Origin: Haliscomenobacter sp.
GTDB lineage: Bacteria; Bacteroidota; Bacteroidia; Chitinophagales; Saprospiraceae
Assembly: GCF_016718685.1 (NCBI RefSeq)
Contig: NZ_JADKCX010000014.1
Coordinates: 1 to 64,000 of the forward strand
Direction: 5' to 3'
DNA length: 64,000 nucleotides
Positions 56,486 through 64,000 of the stretch are shown here, piece by piece (position 1 is the stretch's first letter; every line of letters begins with the position of its first letter). The position numbers and the translations under genes are program-made. The notes under the pieces were generated by a model, which made no database searches, was not told the DNA's origin, and saw only the letters and a list, made by a program, of their open reading frames with translations.

Positions 56486-57658
56486 ATGAGTACCTTTTTC
56501 AACAACAGGTTGGCACAGCTAAAGGCCGGACACCAAAACCTGATCACTACCCCGAATACTGTTGTCGCTCCTGGCAACGGCATCTTTGAACGCTATCAGC
56601 ACCCGGTGCTTACTGCTGCTCATGCCCCCTTGTTCTGGCGCTACGACCTGAACCCCCAAACGAACCCGTTTCTGATGGAGCGGTTTGGCATCAATGCCGT
56701 ATTCAACGCTGGGGCGATCAAGTGGCAGGGCAAATACCTCGTTGCGGCCCGGGTAGAAGGCATCGACCGCAAATCGTTTTTTGCCATTGCCGAAAGCTCC
56801 AATGGCATCGATCAATTCCAGTTTTGGGATTACCCCATCACCATGCCGGAAACGGAAGATCCTGATACCAATGTGTACGATTTGCGTCTGGTGGCGCATG
56901 AAGACGGTTGGATTTATGGCTTATTTTGCTCCGAACGAAAAGATCCCAGTGTGCCGCCTTCAGACACGTCTTCGGCAGTAGCTCAGGCCGGGATGGCGCG
57001 TACCAAAGACCTGATCAATTGGGAGCGACTGCCCGATTTAAAAACGCCATCGCCTCAGCAGCGCAACGTGGTGTTGCACCCCGAGTTTGTACAGGGCAAA
57101 TACGCTTTTTACACCCGGCCTCAAGATGGGTTCATCAGTACCGGAACGGGAGGAGGAATTGGTTTTGGCCTGGCTGAGAACATGAATAACGCGGTAGTTC
57201 CTAACGAAACCATCATTCACGAAAGGCAATACCATACCGTTTACGAGGTAAAAAATGGGCAGGGCCCCGCACCGATCAAAACGCCCCGTGGTTGGTTGCA
57301 TCTGGCGCATGGCGTGCGCAATACTGCGGCGGGATTGCGATATGTGCTGTACCTGTTTATGACCGACTTGGTAGACCTGACCAAAATCATTCACCAACCT
57401 GCCGGTTATTTCCTGGCACCAGAGGGAGAAGAAAGGGTAGGGGATGTGTCTAATGTCACTTTTTCCAATGGCTGGATTCTGGACGATGATGGGACGGTGT
57501 TTATTTACTACGCTTCCTCGGATACCCGCTTGCACGTGGCTACTTCATCCCTGGAGCGTTTGGTCGATTATTGTGTAAACACCCCGGAAGATGGCTTCCG
57601 TTCGGCTGCCTCGGTGGAAACGCTGAAAGATATTATCCGAAAGAATAAAGCCCTTTAA
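56486..57658 (+). CDS. 4-O-beta-D-mannosyl-D-glucose phosphorylase (GH130)
   Basis: A 390-residue enzyme, intact. It phosphorolyses mannosyl-beta-1,4-glucose to mannose-1-phosphate and glucose. The start at ATG 56486 (MSTFFNNRLAQLKAGHQNLI) is the family start. GH130 signatures: FERYQHPVLTAAHAPLFWRY, NPFLMERFGINAVFNAGAIK (about residues 60-85), LFCSERKDP and HPEFVQGKYAFYTRPQDGF; the catalytic Asp of the family is within EDPDTNVYDLRL. Followed after 102 bases by cellobiose 2-epimerase. Together these two turn mannobiose into mannose-1-phosphate plus glucose, the route known from Bacteroides fragilis (established for homologues). The foldback upstream may stabilise the transcript. Confidence 0.92.
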   Translation: MSTFFNNRLAQLKAGHQNLITTPNTVVAPGNGIFERYQHPVLTAAHAPLFWRYDLNPQTNPFLMERFGINAVFNAGAIKWQGKYLVAARVEGIDRKSFFAIAESSNGIDQFQFWDYPITMPETEDPDTNVYDLRLVAHEDGWIYGLFCSERKDPSVPPSDTSSAVAQAGMARTKDLINWERLPDLKTPSPQQRNVVLHPEFVQGKYAFYTRPQDGFISTGTGGGIGFGLAENMNNAVVPNETIIHERQYHTVYEVKNGQGPAPIKTPRGWLHLAHGVRNTAAGLRYVLYLFMTDLVDLTKIIHQPAGYFLAPEGEERVGDVSNVTFSNGWILDDDGTVFIYYASSDTRLHVATSSLERLVDYCVNTPEDGFRSAASVETLKDIIRKNKAL

Positions 57659-57695
57659 AGGTGTTTAGAAAGATTACGTCTAAGTTTGTTTATAC

Positions 57696-57748
57696 GCAAG
57701 AACGAAGCACAAGATCCCGGACCTTGGCGCTTCGTTCCTTGCTTTTTT
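57696..57748 (+). terminator. Hairpin with U-tract between phosphorylase and epimerase genes
   Basis: GCAAGAACGAAGC (57696-57708) pairs with GCTTCGTTCCTTGC (57729-57742, one bulge), then TTTTTT (57743-57748). It lies within the operon, 12 bases before the epimerase ATG, so it may attenuate expression of the second gene rather than end the operon. Confidence 0.6.
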
Positions 57749-57760
57749 AAGTTGAAAAAA

Positions 57761-58975
57761 ATGTCAACAATCGATAAAACCGTTCTCCAAACTTTTCGAG
57801 ACGAACTGCAAGCAGAATTGGAGGAAATTCTGAGGTTTTGGTCTACCCAAACCATCGACCATCGTCAGGGTGGTTTTATCGGAAAAATGGACAATAAAGG
57901 CCTGGTGGATGATAACGCACCGAAGGGGCTGGTGCTAAATGCACGGATATTATGGACCTTTTCCGCTGCATATGCCAAAACGCCAGATCCGACGTATTTG
58001 GCCGTAGCCCAGCGAGCCTTCGGTGTACTTTCTGATCAATTTTACGATGAACAATATGCCGGGTATTATTGGTCAATTGGGGCAGATGGAACTGCGCTCA
58101 ATACCCGCAAGCAAGTCTACGGACAAGCCTTTGTGCTGTATGCTCTTGCGGAATACCATCGGATATTACACGACGAAAATGAGCGGCTCATTGTGTGGGC
58201 TAAGGCTGTGATGGTTTTTGGTTGGATTGAACAATACAGTTTTGATCGGAAACACAATGGGTATTGGGAGGCAGTGGGGCAAGATGGTTCCCCTTTGGCC
58301 GATTTGCGTTTAAGTGAACGCGACCGCAACGATCCCAAAACCATGAATACCCACTTACATATCCTCGAAGCCTACGCCAATCTTTACCGCATCTGGCCGG
58401 ATAGAATTTTACAACCACAACTCAATAACCTGATTGATTTGTTTTTGGATAAAATCGTTGATTCTACAACCCATCATCTGATCTGTTTTTTTGATGCCGA
58501 ATGGAATCCTTCACCTTCTCCAATATCCTACGGCCACGACATAGAAACGGCCTGGCTACTTTTGGAAGCCGCTGAAATTGCGCAGTACCGGGTGGAAGAT
58601 GCACGTCGTGCAGCGCTACAAATTGCACTTGCTGCTGCCGAAGGTTTTGACCCTACACTAGGTGCACTGTACTACGAAGACCATTTGCTCGAAAAACACT
58701 GGTGGGTAGAAGCTGAAGCCATGGTGGGCTTTTTAAATGCCTGGGAAATCACGCAGGAAGAACATTGGCTGGGCAAATCACTGGCCTGTTGGGCCTACAT
58801 CAAGCAGGAGATCAAAGATAAAGAGCATGGCGAATGGTTCTGGGGAATAGACGCACAGGGAAAGGTGATGGAAGGAGAAGACAAAGTGGGTTTTTGGAAA
58901 TGCCCTTACCACAATACCCGGGCTTGTTTGGAAATCATCCGCCGTTTGGACAAACACTTGATTGCAACAAATTAA
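57761..58975 (+). CDS. Cellobiose 2-epimerase (AGE family)
   Basis: A 404-residue (alpha/alpha)6-barrel enzyme that converts beta-1,4-mannobiose to mannosylglucose (or cellobiose to glucosylmannose). Start ATG 57761 (MSTIDKTVLQTFRDELQAEL). Signature pieces: QGGFIGKMDNKGLVDDNAPK (about residues 34-53), KQVYGQAFVLYALAEYHR, SYGHDIETAWLLLEAAEIAQ (catalytic His in GHDIETAW), EHWLGKSLACWAYI and a last His in CPYHNTRACLEIIRRL. It feeds the phosphorylase encoded upstream. Intact. Confidence 0.9.
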   Translation: MSTIDKTVLQTFRDELQAELEEILRFWSTQTIDHRQGGFIGKMDNKGLVDDNAPKGLVLNARILWTFSAAYAKTPDPTYLAVAQRAFGVLSDQFYDEQYAGYYWSIGADGTALNTRKQVYGQAFVLYALAEYHRILHDENERLIVWAKAVMVFGWIEQYSFDRKHNGYWEAVGQDGSPLADLRLSERDRNDPKTMNTHLHILEAYANLYRIWPDRILQPQLNNLIDLFLDKIVDSTTHHLICFFDAEWNPSPSPISYGHDIETAWLLLEAAEIAQYRVEDARRAALQIALAAAEGFDPTLGALYYEDHLLEKHWWVEAEAMVGFLNAWEITQEEHWLGKSLACWAYIKQEIKDKEHGEWFWGIDAQGKVMEGEDKVGFWKCPYHNTRACLEIIRRLDKHLIATN

Positions 58976-59004
58976 TCTGTTTCATACATTATTGATAGTG
59001 TGTC

Positions 59005-59041
59005 ATCAGCCGTTTTGGGTAACCAGCGGCTGATTTTTTTT
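59005..59041 (+). terminator. Terminator of the mannobiose operon
   Basis: ATCAGCCG (59005-59012), loop 14, CGGCTGAT (59027-59034) with T-run to 59041. It lies 30 bases after the epimerase stop and 18 bases before the stop of the convergent hypothetical gene. Confidence 0.65.
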
Positions 59042-59058
59042 CACACCAGCACCAATGA

Positions 59059-59725
59059 TTACACCGTTCTTTCCACCATTTCATAAATTGCGATGGCCAA
59101 CAGAATGGCCTCTTCTTCTTTGGTCAGGTCATTGCGCACAAAATCGAAACAACGTTGGCTGAGGTTATCTTTGGCGCCGGGTCGGGGCATCACAATATTG
59201 CCAACGTTGCGCCCTTGAATGGTCATCGCCATTTTTTCAGGTTTGGACTTGTCCAGTTTAGCAATCATTTTTTGGCTGCGTGCACCCGATGAGTACCCCC
59301 GTTTTTTCATTGTATACGCCTACCGGCAGCTGATCGATCACCAGATTGGCTTCATCCCCTTTGATCCAAAAATTGTATTCGTGGTGATACGTTTTGGCAA
59401 AAAGTAAGGCATCGCGATTGTTGGACAAATACCGGCGGTGGTAATAGGCCGCAGCGGGCTCTTCAAAAATGGTGACAAAGACCCCCCGTTGATCCGTGGT
59501 GACCCTTTTTTTGACACTTTTATCGATTTCCTTCGAAGAAAGGGATTCCATATCTTCCATTCGCAGAGGCGACAAATCGGGCATGGCATCAAGTACCTCC
59601 TTGCGAATGGCTTTGAGGTCGGCCTGGATTTTTTTGTCCCCGGGTTTAAAATTGGGGAAACTTTTGGAAAAAAGATAGAAGCCTGCTCCGGCTACCATTA
59701 TGGCTGAAAGTGCGAGAATGCCCAT
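59059..59725 (-). CDS. Hypothetical membrane-anchored protein
   Basis: About 221 residues, one N-terminal helix (MGILALSAIMVAGAGFYLFS) and a soluble, basic and acidic domain (FPNFKPGDKKIQADLKAIRK; RVTTDQRGVFVTIFEEPAAA; EYNFWIKGDEANLVIDQLPV). The C-terminal part (ARSQKMIAKLDKSKPEKMAM ... KDNLSQRCFDFVRNDLTKEE) joins after removing one C from the run 59285-59287. I recognise no family. The foldback at 59747-59823 lies just upstream of its start. Confidence 0.5.
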
Positions 59726-59746
59726 TTTATTTTTTTAAAGGTTCGA

Positions 59747-59823
59747 GGGTTCGTAAGTTCGTAGGCTCGAGGGTTCGGAGGACAAAAGCCTCGAACCTAC
59801 AAACCCACGAACTTACGAACCCT
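59747..59823. repeat. Foldback with word GTTCGTAG/GGTTCGAG
   Basis: Left arm GGGTTCGTAAGTTCGTAGGC (59747-59766) and CGAGGG; right arm GCCTCGAACCTACAAACCCA... to CGAACCCT (59788-59823). The stop codon of the SH3 lipoprotein gene is at its right end, and the next gene starts 22 bases from its left end. Confidence 0.65.
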
Positions 59824-60913
59824 ACTTTGTTCTTCCCGACTGCACATCCGTCAGAATCCCGTATTTTTCCGGTTCTTCCAATTGACGCAGTCTGGTTTCG
59901 AGTGCAATTTTATCCGCTTTCGTCAAGATCACCAAATCTGATTGACAAATTTGTGTCAATTCTTTAATAATCTTGGTTTGTACCTCCCAAAAGGAGGCCT
60001 TTGAAGCAGAAATATCATCAATGCAACGATTTTTGAGGAGAATTAGATCGTGCTCAAAGGGAGTTTTTCGACGATAGAGCGAATCCATCTGTTGGAGCGC
60101 TTGTAAATGCAGACCACGGCCCAAAAGACTATGCCCCTGGCTCGCTGCGGTTTCAATGATGTACCGGGGATAGTGGTATTCAATGCTATCGGACGGATAC
60201 TGCTGGATGCACCAATCAAAAAATTCGTCATCCATTTTGCCACTGGTGGCCGAGGCTCTGTTTTTAAAAACGCCGTAGTGCGCAAAGAAGTGATAGGTAT
60301 CACCCGTGCTGCTCATTTGGGGAACCACTCCAGGTAAGACCGCAGGCAACCAAAAAAGGTCGGGTAGGGCATACATGGGATTAACCGCCTGAGCAAAAGA
60401 CGTATGTAGCGACAAAGAATCCAGCAGTACTCTAAATTGCTGGTAGGTTCGCGCCATTTCCTGATCACTTGCCACGGTATGGAATTGTTGAGCGTAGCGG
60501 GTAATTTTATTGGCTAAGGACTTGCCAAACAATGCCCCGAGGCGTTTGTTGGGCAATTGGGGCGCTGTTTCTCCTTTTGAGTTGTACAAAACGGCGCCAT
60601 ACACCCAGCCCACTTCTGCGTTTTTGGTGCGCACTTGCAGCCAGGGCTCTACATACGATTTACCTTGCAAAAACAGTGGGGTTAAAAAAGGACTCACCTC
60701 TCCCAGGTCATGCAGCATTTCTCCCTTTTTTAGGTCGCGGATGGCTCTACCTGCGGCTCCAGGTGTTGAAAACAAACGAAAACCAGTATTGGGTACCCGA
60801 ATGAGGGTGGGATCGGAAGGAAAAGGTTCGGATTCGGAATGACAAGACCAGAACATTAGCGGAAGTATCGTCCTGATGATGACGATGCAAAAGGAAGATA
60901 AAAACGTTCGCAT
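59822..60913 (-). CDS. SH3-domain-like lipoprotein
   Basis: About 363 residues. The start at 60913 gives MRTFLSSFCIVIIRTILPLM and lipobox FWSC. Residues about 30-115 form a bacterial SH3-like domain (LIRVPNTGFRLFSTPGAAGR, WLQVRTKNAEVGWVYGAVLY). The rest (about residues 120-363) is helical and unassigned (LLDSLSLHTSFAQAVNPMYA, YHYPRYIIETAASQGHSLLG). SH3b domains often bind cell-wall peptides. The gene is downstream of the rpoD locus on the same strand, probably its own unit. Intact. Confidence 0.6.
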   Translation of the reverse strand: MRTFLSSFCIVIIRTILPLMFWSCHSESEPFPSDPTLIRVPNTGFRLFSTPGAAGRAIRDLKKGEMLHDLGEVSPFLTPLFLQGKSYVEPWLQVRTKNAEVGWVYGAVLYNSKGETAPQLPNKRLGALFGKSLANKITRYAQQFHTVASDQEMARTYQQFRVLLDSLSLHTSFAQAVNPMYALPDLFWLPAVLPGVVPQMSSTGDTYHFFAHYGVFKNRASATSGKMDDEFFDWCIQQYPSDSIEYHYPRYIIETAASQGHSLLGRGLHLQALQQMDSLYRRKTPFEHDLILLKNRCIDDISASKASFWEVQTKIIKELTQICQSDLVILTKADKIALETRLRQLEEPEKYGILTDVQSGRTK

Positions 60914-61051
60914 GTAGGTAAAAGAAGGTGGGGACAAAAGACAGTACTCAGCGTTTCTTTACTTTCGCTTCTCGGTCAGCAATTACTGATGCCTCTCGTC
61001 CCCTCAGTCACAACAAATATAAGTTGTTGCAGTAGGCAACAACTCACCCAA

Positions 61052-61918
61052 TTAGCCTAAATAAGATCTCAAGTTATTGCGATTGTACGACTTTCGCAAG
61101 CGGCGAATCGCGCGCTCTTTGATTTGTCGTACCCGCTCACGGGTCAAACCGTACATTTCACCAATTTCTTCGAGGGTTAGGGGCTTTTGCCCTTCCAGGC
61201 CATAATAAGCCGAAAGTACTTCAACCTCCCGAATGTTCAGGATTGACAAGCCCTGCTTGACCTCGTCTTTGAGGGATTGCTCCATCAAGCGAGAATCGGG
61301 GCCCATGTCATCTTCGTCGGTAATCACATCGAGCATCGTGGAATCACCTTCTTCGCCACTCAAAGGAGCATCTACACTCACGTGTCTGCCATTGCCCTTG
61401 AGCATATTGCCCACTTCTCTGGGGTTCATTTCCAGCAATTCACCCAATTCCTCATTGCTCGGCTCCCGTTCAAACTGTTGAATGAAAGCGAGGTATGCCT
61501 CGTTGACTTTATTGTAAGAACCTACTTTGTTCAAAGGCAGGCGCACAATCCGCGAGTATTCAACGATGGCTTGCAGGATCGATTGGCGAATCCACCAAAC
61601 GGCGTAAGAGATGAATTTAAAACCTTTGGTTTCATCAAAACGTTTGGCCGCTTTCATCAAACCTACGTTGCCTTCATTGATCAAATCACTGAGGGAAAGG
61701 CCCTGATTTTGATATTGTTTTGCGACGGAAACCACAAAGCGCAAGTTGGCACGAGTCAATTTGGCCATGGCATCATCATCTCCTTGTCGAATACGGCGCG
61801 CCAGCTCTGCTTCGTCATCGGCAGTAAGCATGGGAATCTTACCGATGTCATTCAGGTATTTGTCCAGGGCCAAACTTTCGCGGGCCGTAATCTTGTTCGT
61901 AATTTTTAGCTGACGCAT
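61052..61918 (-). CDS. rpoD: Primary RNA polymerase sigma factor (sigma-ABfr type)
   Basis: A 288-residue sigma-70 of the Bacteroidota primary type. It starts MRQLKITNKITARESLALDK and contains region 1.2 (KYLNDIGKIPMLTADDEAEL), region 2 (LRFVVSVAKQYQNQGLSLSD then VGLMKAAKRFDETKGFKFIS and AVWWIRQSILQAIVEYSRIV), region 3 (REPSNEELGELLEMNPREVG) and region 4 (LTLEEIGEMYGLTRERVRQI). The compact length, lacking a long region 1.1, is characteristic of the phylum, whose promoters have TTTG and TAnnTTTG boxes. Intact. Confidence 0.95.
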   Translation of the reverse strand: MRQLKITNKITARESLALDKYLNDIGKIPMLTADDEAELARRIRQGDDDAMAKLTRANLRFVVSVAKQYQNQGLSLSDLINEGNVGLMKAAKRFDETKGFKFISYAVWWIRQSILQAIVEYSRIVRLPLNKVGSYNKVNEAYLAFIQQFEREPSNEELGELLEMNPREVGNMLKGNGRHVSVDAPLSGEEGDSTMLDVITDEDDMGPDSRLMEQSLKDEVKQGLSILNIREVEVLSAYYGLEGQKPLTLEEIGEMYGLTRERVRQIKERAIRRLRKSYNRNNLRSYLG

Positions 61919-62274
61919 TACTTAGGAAGTTTTGGAATTAAGCAATTAAATGGGGTTTTTTTTAACAATAAATATTAAGGGTAGAACGCACTTTGATACA
62001 AGCTTTGAACTGATCACTTTGCATTCGGCTCCCCTTATCATACGCTTTCCTCTTAAAAATAGTTTCAAAATTTGAGAAAAACTTGATTTTATGAGGAAAA
62101 AAGTGCAAATCGGAGTTTTTTTCTGCGATCTGTTCCTTTAGACGCAAATTGTACGCCAAAAGTCAAGTGGAAAGTATGGGAAAAATGAAGGTCGTACAGC
62201 TATTCAGACCAAAATCAGTAATTGGGCTATTGATTGATGTGGGATATCGACCAAGTGCAAGGACGTTTCAATGC
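61919..62274. other. rpoD leader and gap, no gene seen
   Basis: AT-rich, with poly-A/T runs (62093-62120). No supported coding frame, hairpin or recognisable RNA. It must contain the promoter for rpoD, but no full TTTG/TAnnTTTG pair stands out on the minus strand. Confidence 0.4.
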
Positions 62275-63176
62275 TCATTGCCAAATCAATTTCAATGTCT
62301 TCTGCTGCAAATTTTTCAGATCGAATACTTGCAAGAAATAAACCCCTTTGGGGAATGCAGTCAAAGAGAAATGATTATTTCCTTGGGAAAGGGCCTTTTG
62401 CTCCAACAAAGCACCTACGGCATTGAATAGTTTACACTGGTACTGCCCAGGGTCTTCCAGGCGGAAAGAAAGCTGACCATCGCCATAATTTTGCAGAACT
62501 TGTAAGCTGGAAAGTTCGCGGACATCACGGGTACTTACCGGGTCGGCTCCCAATCTCGGCGCACAACTGAGTCCATCATTGTTTCCAACACCATATGGGT
62601 AACTATACAACAATTCATTTTTGTAGAAATAACAACTGAAGCTATTCGCACCGTCAGAAATAGTAGCAACTGGTGGTCTCAAAGTCTCTAAATCGATGGC
62701 ACCAATGCCTTCTACCCAGTACAGATTGACAGCAAACAGGCGTGTGCTTAATTCCCAACGTTTGCGTTTGCTGCCATCAAGTAAGGTGATACTGTCGATT
62801 TTTACGACTTTGAGGCGATAGTTGTTACGAAGATCAATAGAGTCTCCAACTCCTAGATTGAAGTTATAATAAATTTGCTCTATTAGTGTATCTGGATAGC
62901 GTGCGGATTGTAATAGTAAACGATTCCGTTTCCTTCGATAATAATCCCCGGTTGGTTCTGCTATCTTAGGTCGAATCAATTGAGGTGTAGCGTTGATAAT
63001 AATACCGGCCCTTGATATCGGTTGAATCTTTAAAAAGTAAGATAAGGGTGGTTCCTCCAGTTTGGATAAGCAATCATCCGCCAACGGTTGTCTAAGTTGA
63101 CAAATTTTTGCGCTCGTGCAGAATAGGTCGTGGAAATGAATAAAAGTAAGATGTAGACGATTTTTTGAGCTTGCAT
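62275..63176 (-). CDS. Secreted protein with T9SS C-terminal sorting domain
   Basis: About 300 residues. The ATG 63174-63176 opens the signal peptide MQAQKIVYILLLFISTTYSA; after KFVNLDNRW the frame slips by one base near 63070-63085 and continues in the main frame (ADDCLSKLEEPPLSYFLKIQ). The central part (LIEQIYYNFNLGVGDSIDLR, VEGIGAIDLETLRPP, FSCYFYKNELLYSYP) is the GDT-type beta region often found in front of Por domains. The last 80 residues (LQVLQNYGDGQLSFRLEDPG ... FPKGVYFLQVFDLKNLQQKT) form the sorting domain. Its function is unknown; probably a surface or released protein. Confidence 0.65.
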
Positions 63177-63316
63177 GGCTTTGGGATTTAAAAGATAGTT
63201 GATAATCAAACCTTTTAGCGAAGAATGAATGCGAGCTTTTGATTTTTTACAAAAATAGTACCTTAAATAGAGGGAAGCACGGAGATTGGATTTTTTGTCC
63301 TGAAAGTTGCAGAATA

Positions 63317-63697
63317 ATGAGCACCTTTATTCGCACACCACCAGGAAAATTTTTGGTTTTTTTTGCTGACGCGGGCATTTTATTGCCAATCACACCATCT
63401 TTCCCTACTGGGGTGCCGCCCTGGGTCTCTGGGTTTTGGCCAGTCAGGCGGAACAAGGGCCTGTTGTTGCATCCAACCCGTCCGCTGTTCACATTTAAGG
63501 CAAACGGCTGGGAAGTAATCGATGCGGATAAAGCTTATGCGGATAAAATTTACAATGAAGTACCAGGCACTATCCCTGCGGGAGAAAGCCTGATTTGGGC
63601 TTTAGCCAAACAATCCGGAAAATTTGAGAAAGTTTTAAGATACCCGGCAGAAGATGGTGAGTATGAAAAGCCACTGATGGATAAGTTAGGACTTTAA
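63317..63697 (+). CDS. Hypothetical protein, upstream frame uncertain
   Basis: About 126 residues from ATG 63317 (MSTFIRTPPGKFLVFFADAG). The C-terminal 65 residues (KANGWEVIDADKAYADKIYN, EVPGTIPAGESLIWALAKQS, GKFEKVLRYPAEDGEYEKPL) look like a real domain. The middle reads oddly in the same frame, while the adjacent frame gives HFIANHTIFPYWGAALGLWV, a plausible transmembrane-like segment. So two compensating indels near 63375 and 63495 are possible. Not recognised. It ends just before a shared terminator. Confidence 0.4.
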   Translation: MSTFIRTPPGKFLVFFADAGILLPITPSFPTGVPPWVSGFWPVRRNKGLLLHPTRPLFTFKANGWEVIDADKAYADKIYNEVPGTIPAGESLIWALAKQSGKFEKVLRYPAEDGEYEKPLMDKLGL

Positions 63698-63711
63698 TTG
63701 CCTAACAACAA

Positions 63712-63749
63712 AAAAGCCTCCTGCACAAACAAACGTGCAGAAGGCTTTT
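63712..63749. terminator. Bidirectional terminator at 63.7 kb
   Basis: AAAAGCCTCCTGCAC (63712-63726) pairs with GTGCAGAAGGCTTTT (63735-63749), one mismatch, loop 8. It serves the convergent hypothetical gene and the glycine-rich gene. Confidence 0.75.
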
Positions 63750-63778
63750 GATCTAAATCTATTTTCAAGCTAAAGCGC

Positions 63779-64000
63779 TTATTCTCTATCGCCCCAGTTA
63801 CCACGGCCTCCGCGGTCACCGCCCGTCACCACCGCGATCGCGGTCTCCACCGCCACCACGACGATCACCGCCCCGGTCGCCACCGCCACCTCTGCGGTCG
63901 CCACCACGGTCGCCGCCGCCGCCACGGTATTCGCCGCCGCGTCTTTCGCCACCGCCGCCACCGTTGTCGCCGCCACCATTGTCTTCCATTCCGGGAGGTC
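63779..64000 (-). CDS. C-terminal RGG/GGGGDR tail of a probable RNA-binding protein (runs off the right edge)
   Basis: The minus strand from the right edge reads PPGMEDNGGGDNGGGGGERR and then repeated RGG units (GGEYRGGGGDRGGDRRGGGG), and after a one-base slip near 63826 GGRGNWGDRE-stop at 63779-63781. Gly/Arg/Asp-rich tails of this type follow an RRM domain in many Bacteroidota RNA-binding proteins or follow DEAD-box helicase cores; which one lies beyond the window cannot be told. The low-complexity DNA makes the frame there error-prone. Confidence 0.5.
   Translation of the reverse strand, partial: DLPEWKTMVAATTVAAVAKDAAANTVAAAATVVATAEVAVATGAVIVVVAVETAIAVVTGGDRGGRGNWGDRE

Noticed and set aside
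63779..64000. Ala/Val/Thr-rich reading of the right-edge low-complexity region
   Set aside because: It is the shifted frame of the Gly/Arg/Asp repeat; the RGG reading is the biologically sensible one.

Overview
The window reads as a chromosome segment of a Bacteroidota bacterium, most likely family Saprospiraceae (Haliscomenobacter-like); this is inference from gene content. Supporting signs are Por-type (T9SS) C-terminal sorting domains, a 287-residue Bacteroidota primary sigma factor, promoters of the TTTG / TAnnTTTG type, a Sec-type (clade II) nitrous oxide reductase, two-component propeller sensors, DUF4331 and STM3941 families, and a mannobiose phosphorolysis pair. No tRNA, rRNA, insertion sequence or CRISPR array was seen.

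Layout. 0-3.3 kb: 5' end of nosZ (minus) divergent from fasciclin, Rrf2 regulator, cytochrome c and a polytopic membrane protein, a denitrification-type cluster. 3.3-12.9 kb: secreted lectin-like protein, Tat-exported phospholipase C, SRPBCC protein, LysE exporter, MDR oxidoreductase, DUF4386 protein, LuxR regulator. 13-19.3 kb: tex; Crp-type regulator, pirin, nitroreductase; an ECF sigma factor followed by a protein joining a cytoplasmic anti-sigma-like head to an outer-membrane barrel domain. 19.4-27.4 kb: GNAT, a giant caspase plus alpha/beta-hydrolase fusion, a small companion protein and a two-component system, the most unusual block. 27.7-35 kb: TPR lipoprotein, two tandem DUF4331 proteins, a T9SS sulfatase. 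35-43.2 kb: hydrolase-sdpI-sdpR operon, second esterase, bestrophin, channel-like protein, CPBP protease, LysR. 43.8-51 kb: hpd, tamB, aroC. 51.3-64 kb: transglutaminase, DoxX, M20 amidohydrolase, galT, mannosylglucose phosphorylase plus cellobiose 2-epimerase, rpoD, a T9SS protein and the RGG tail of a probable RNA-binding protein.

Sequence quality. At least 19 genes are interrupted by one or more single-base indels, mostly in homopolymers, and correcting one base restores a family-like protein. Two G-rich nonsense stretches (43226-43350 and 51024-51250) look like low-quality contig ends. I therefore treat most broken frames as sequence errors rather than pseudogenes, and give the restored gene extents. 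Start sites were chosen at the first codon giving a signal peptide or family-like N terminus.

A second theme is a set of intergenic foldbacks. At least nine unrelated sequences share one architecture: a short word repeated in tandem on one arm and its complement repeated on the other, always in gene gaps or across stop codons.
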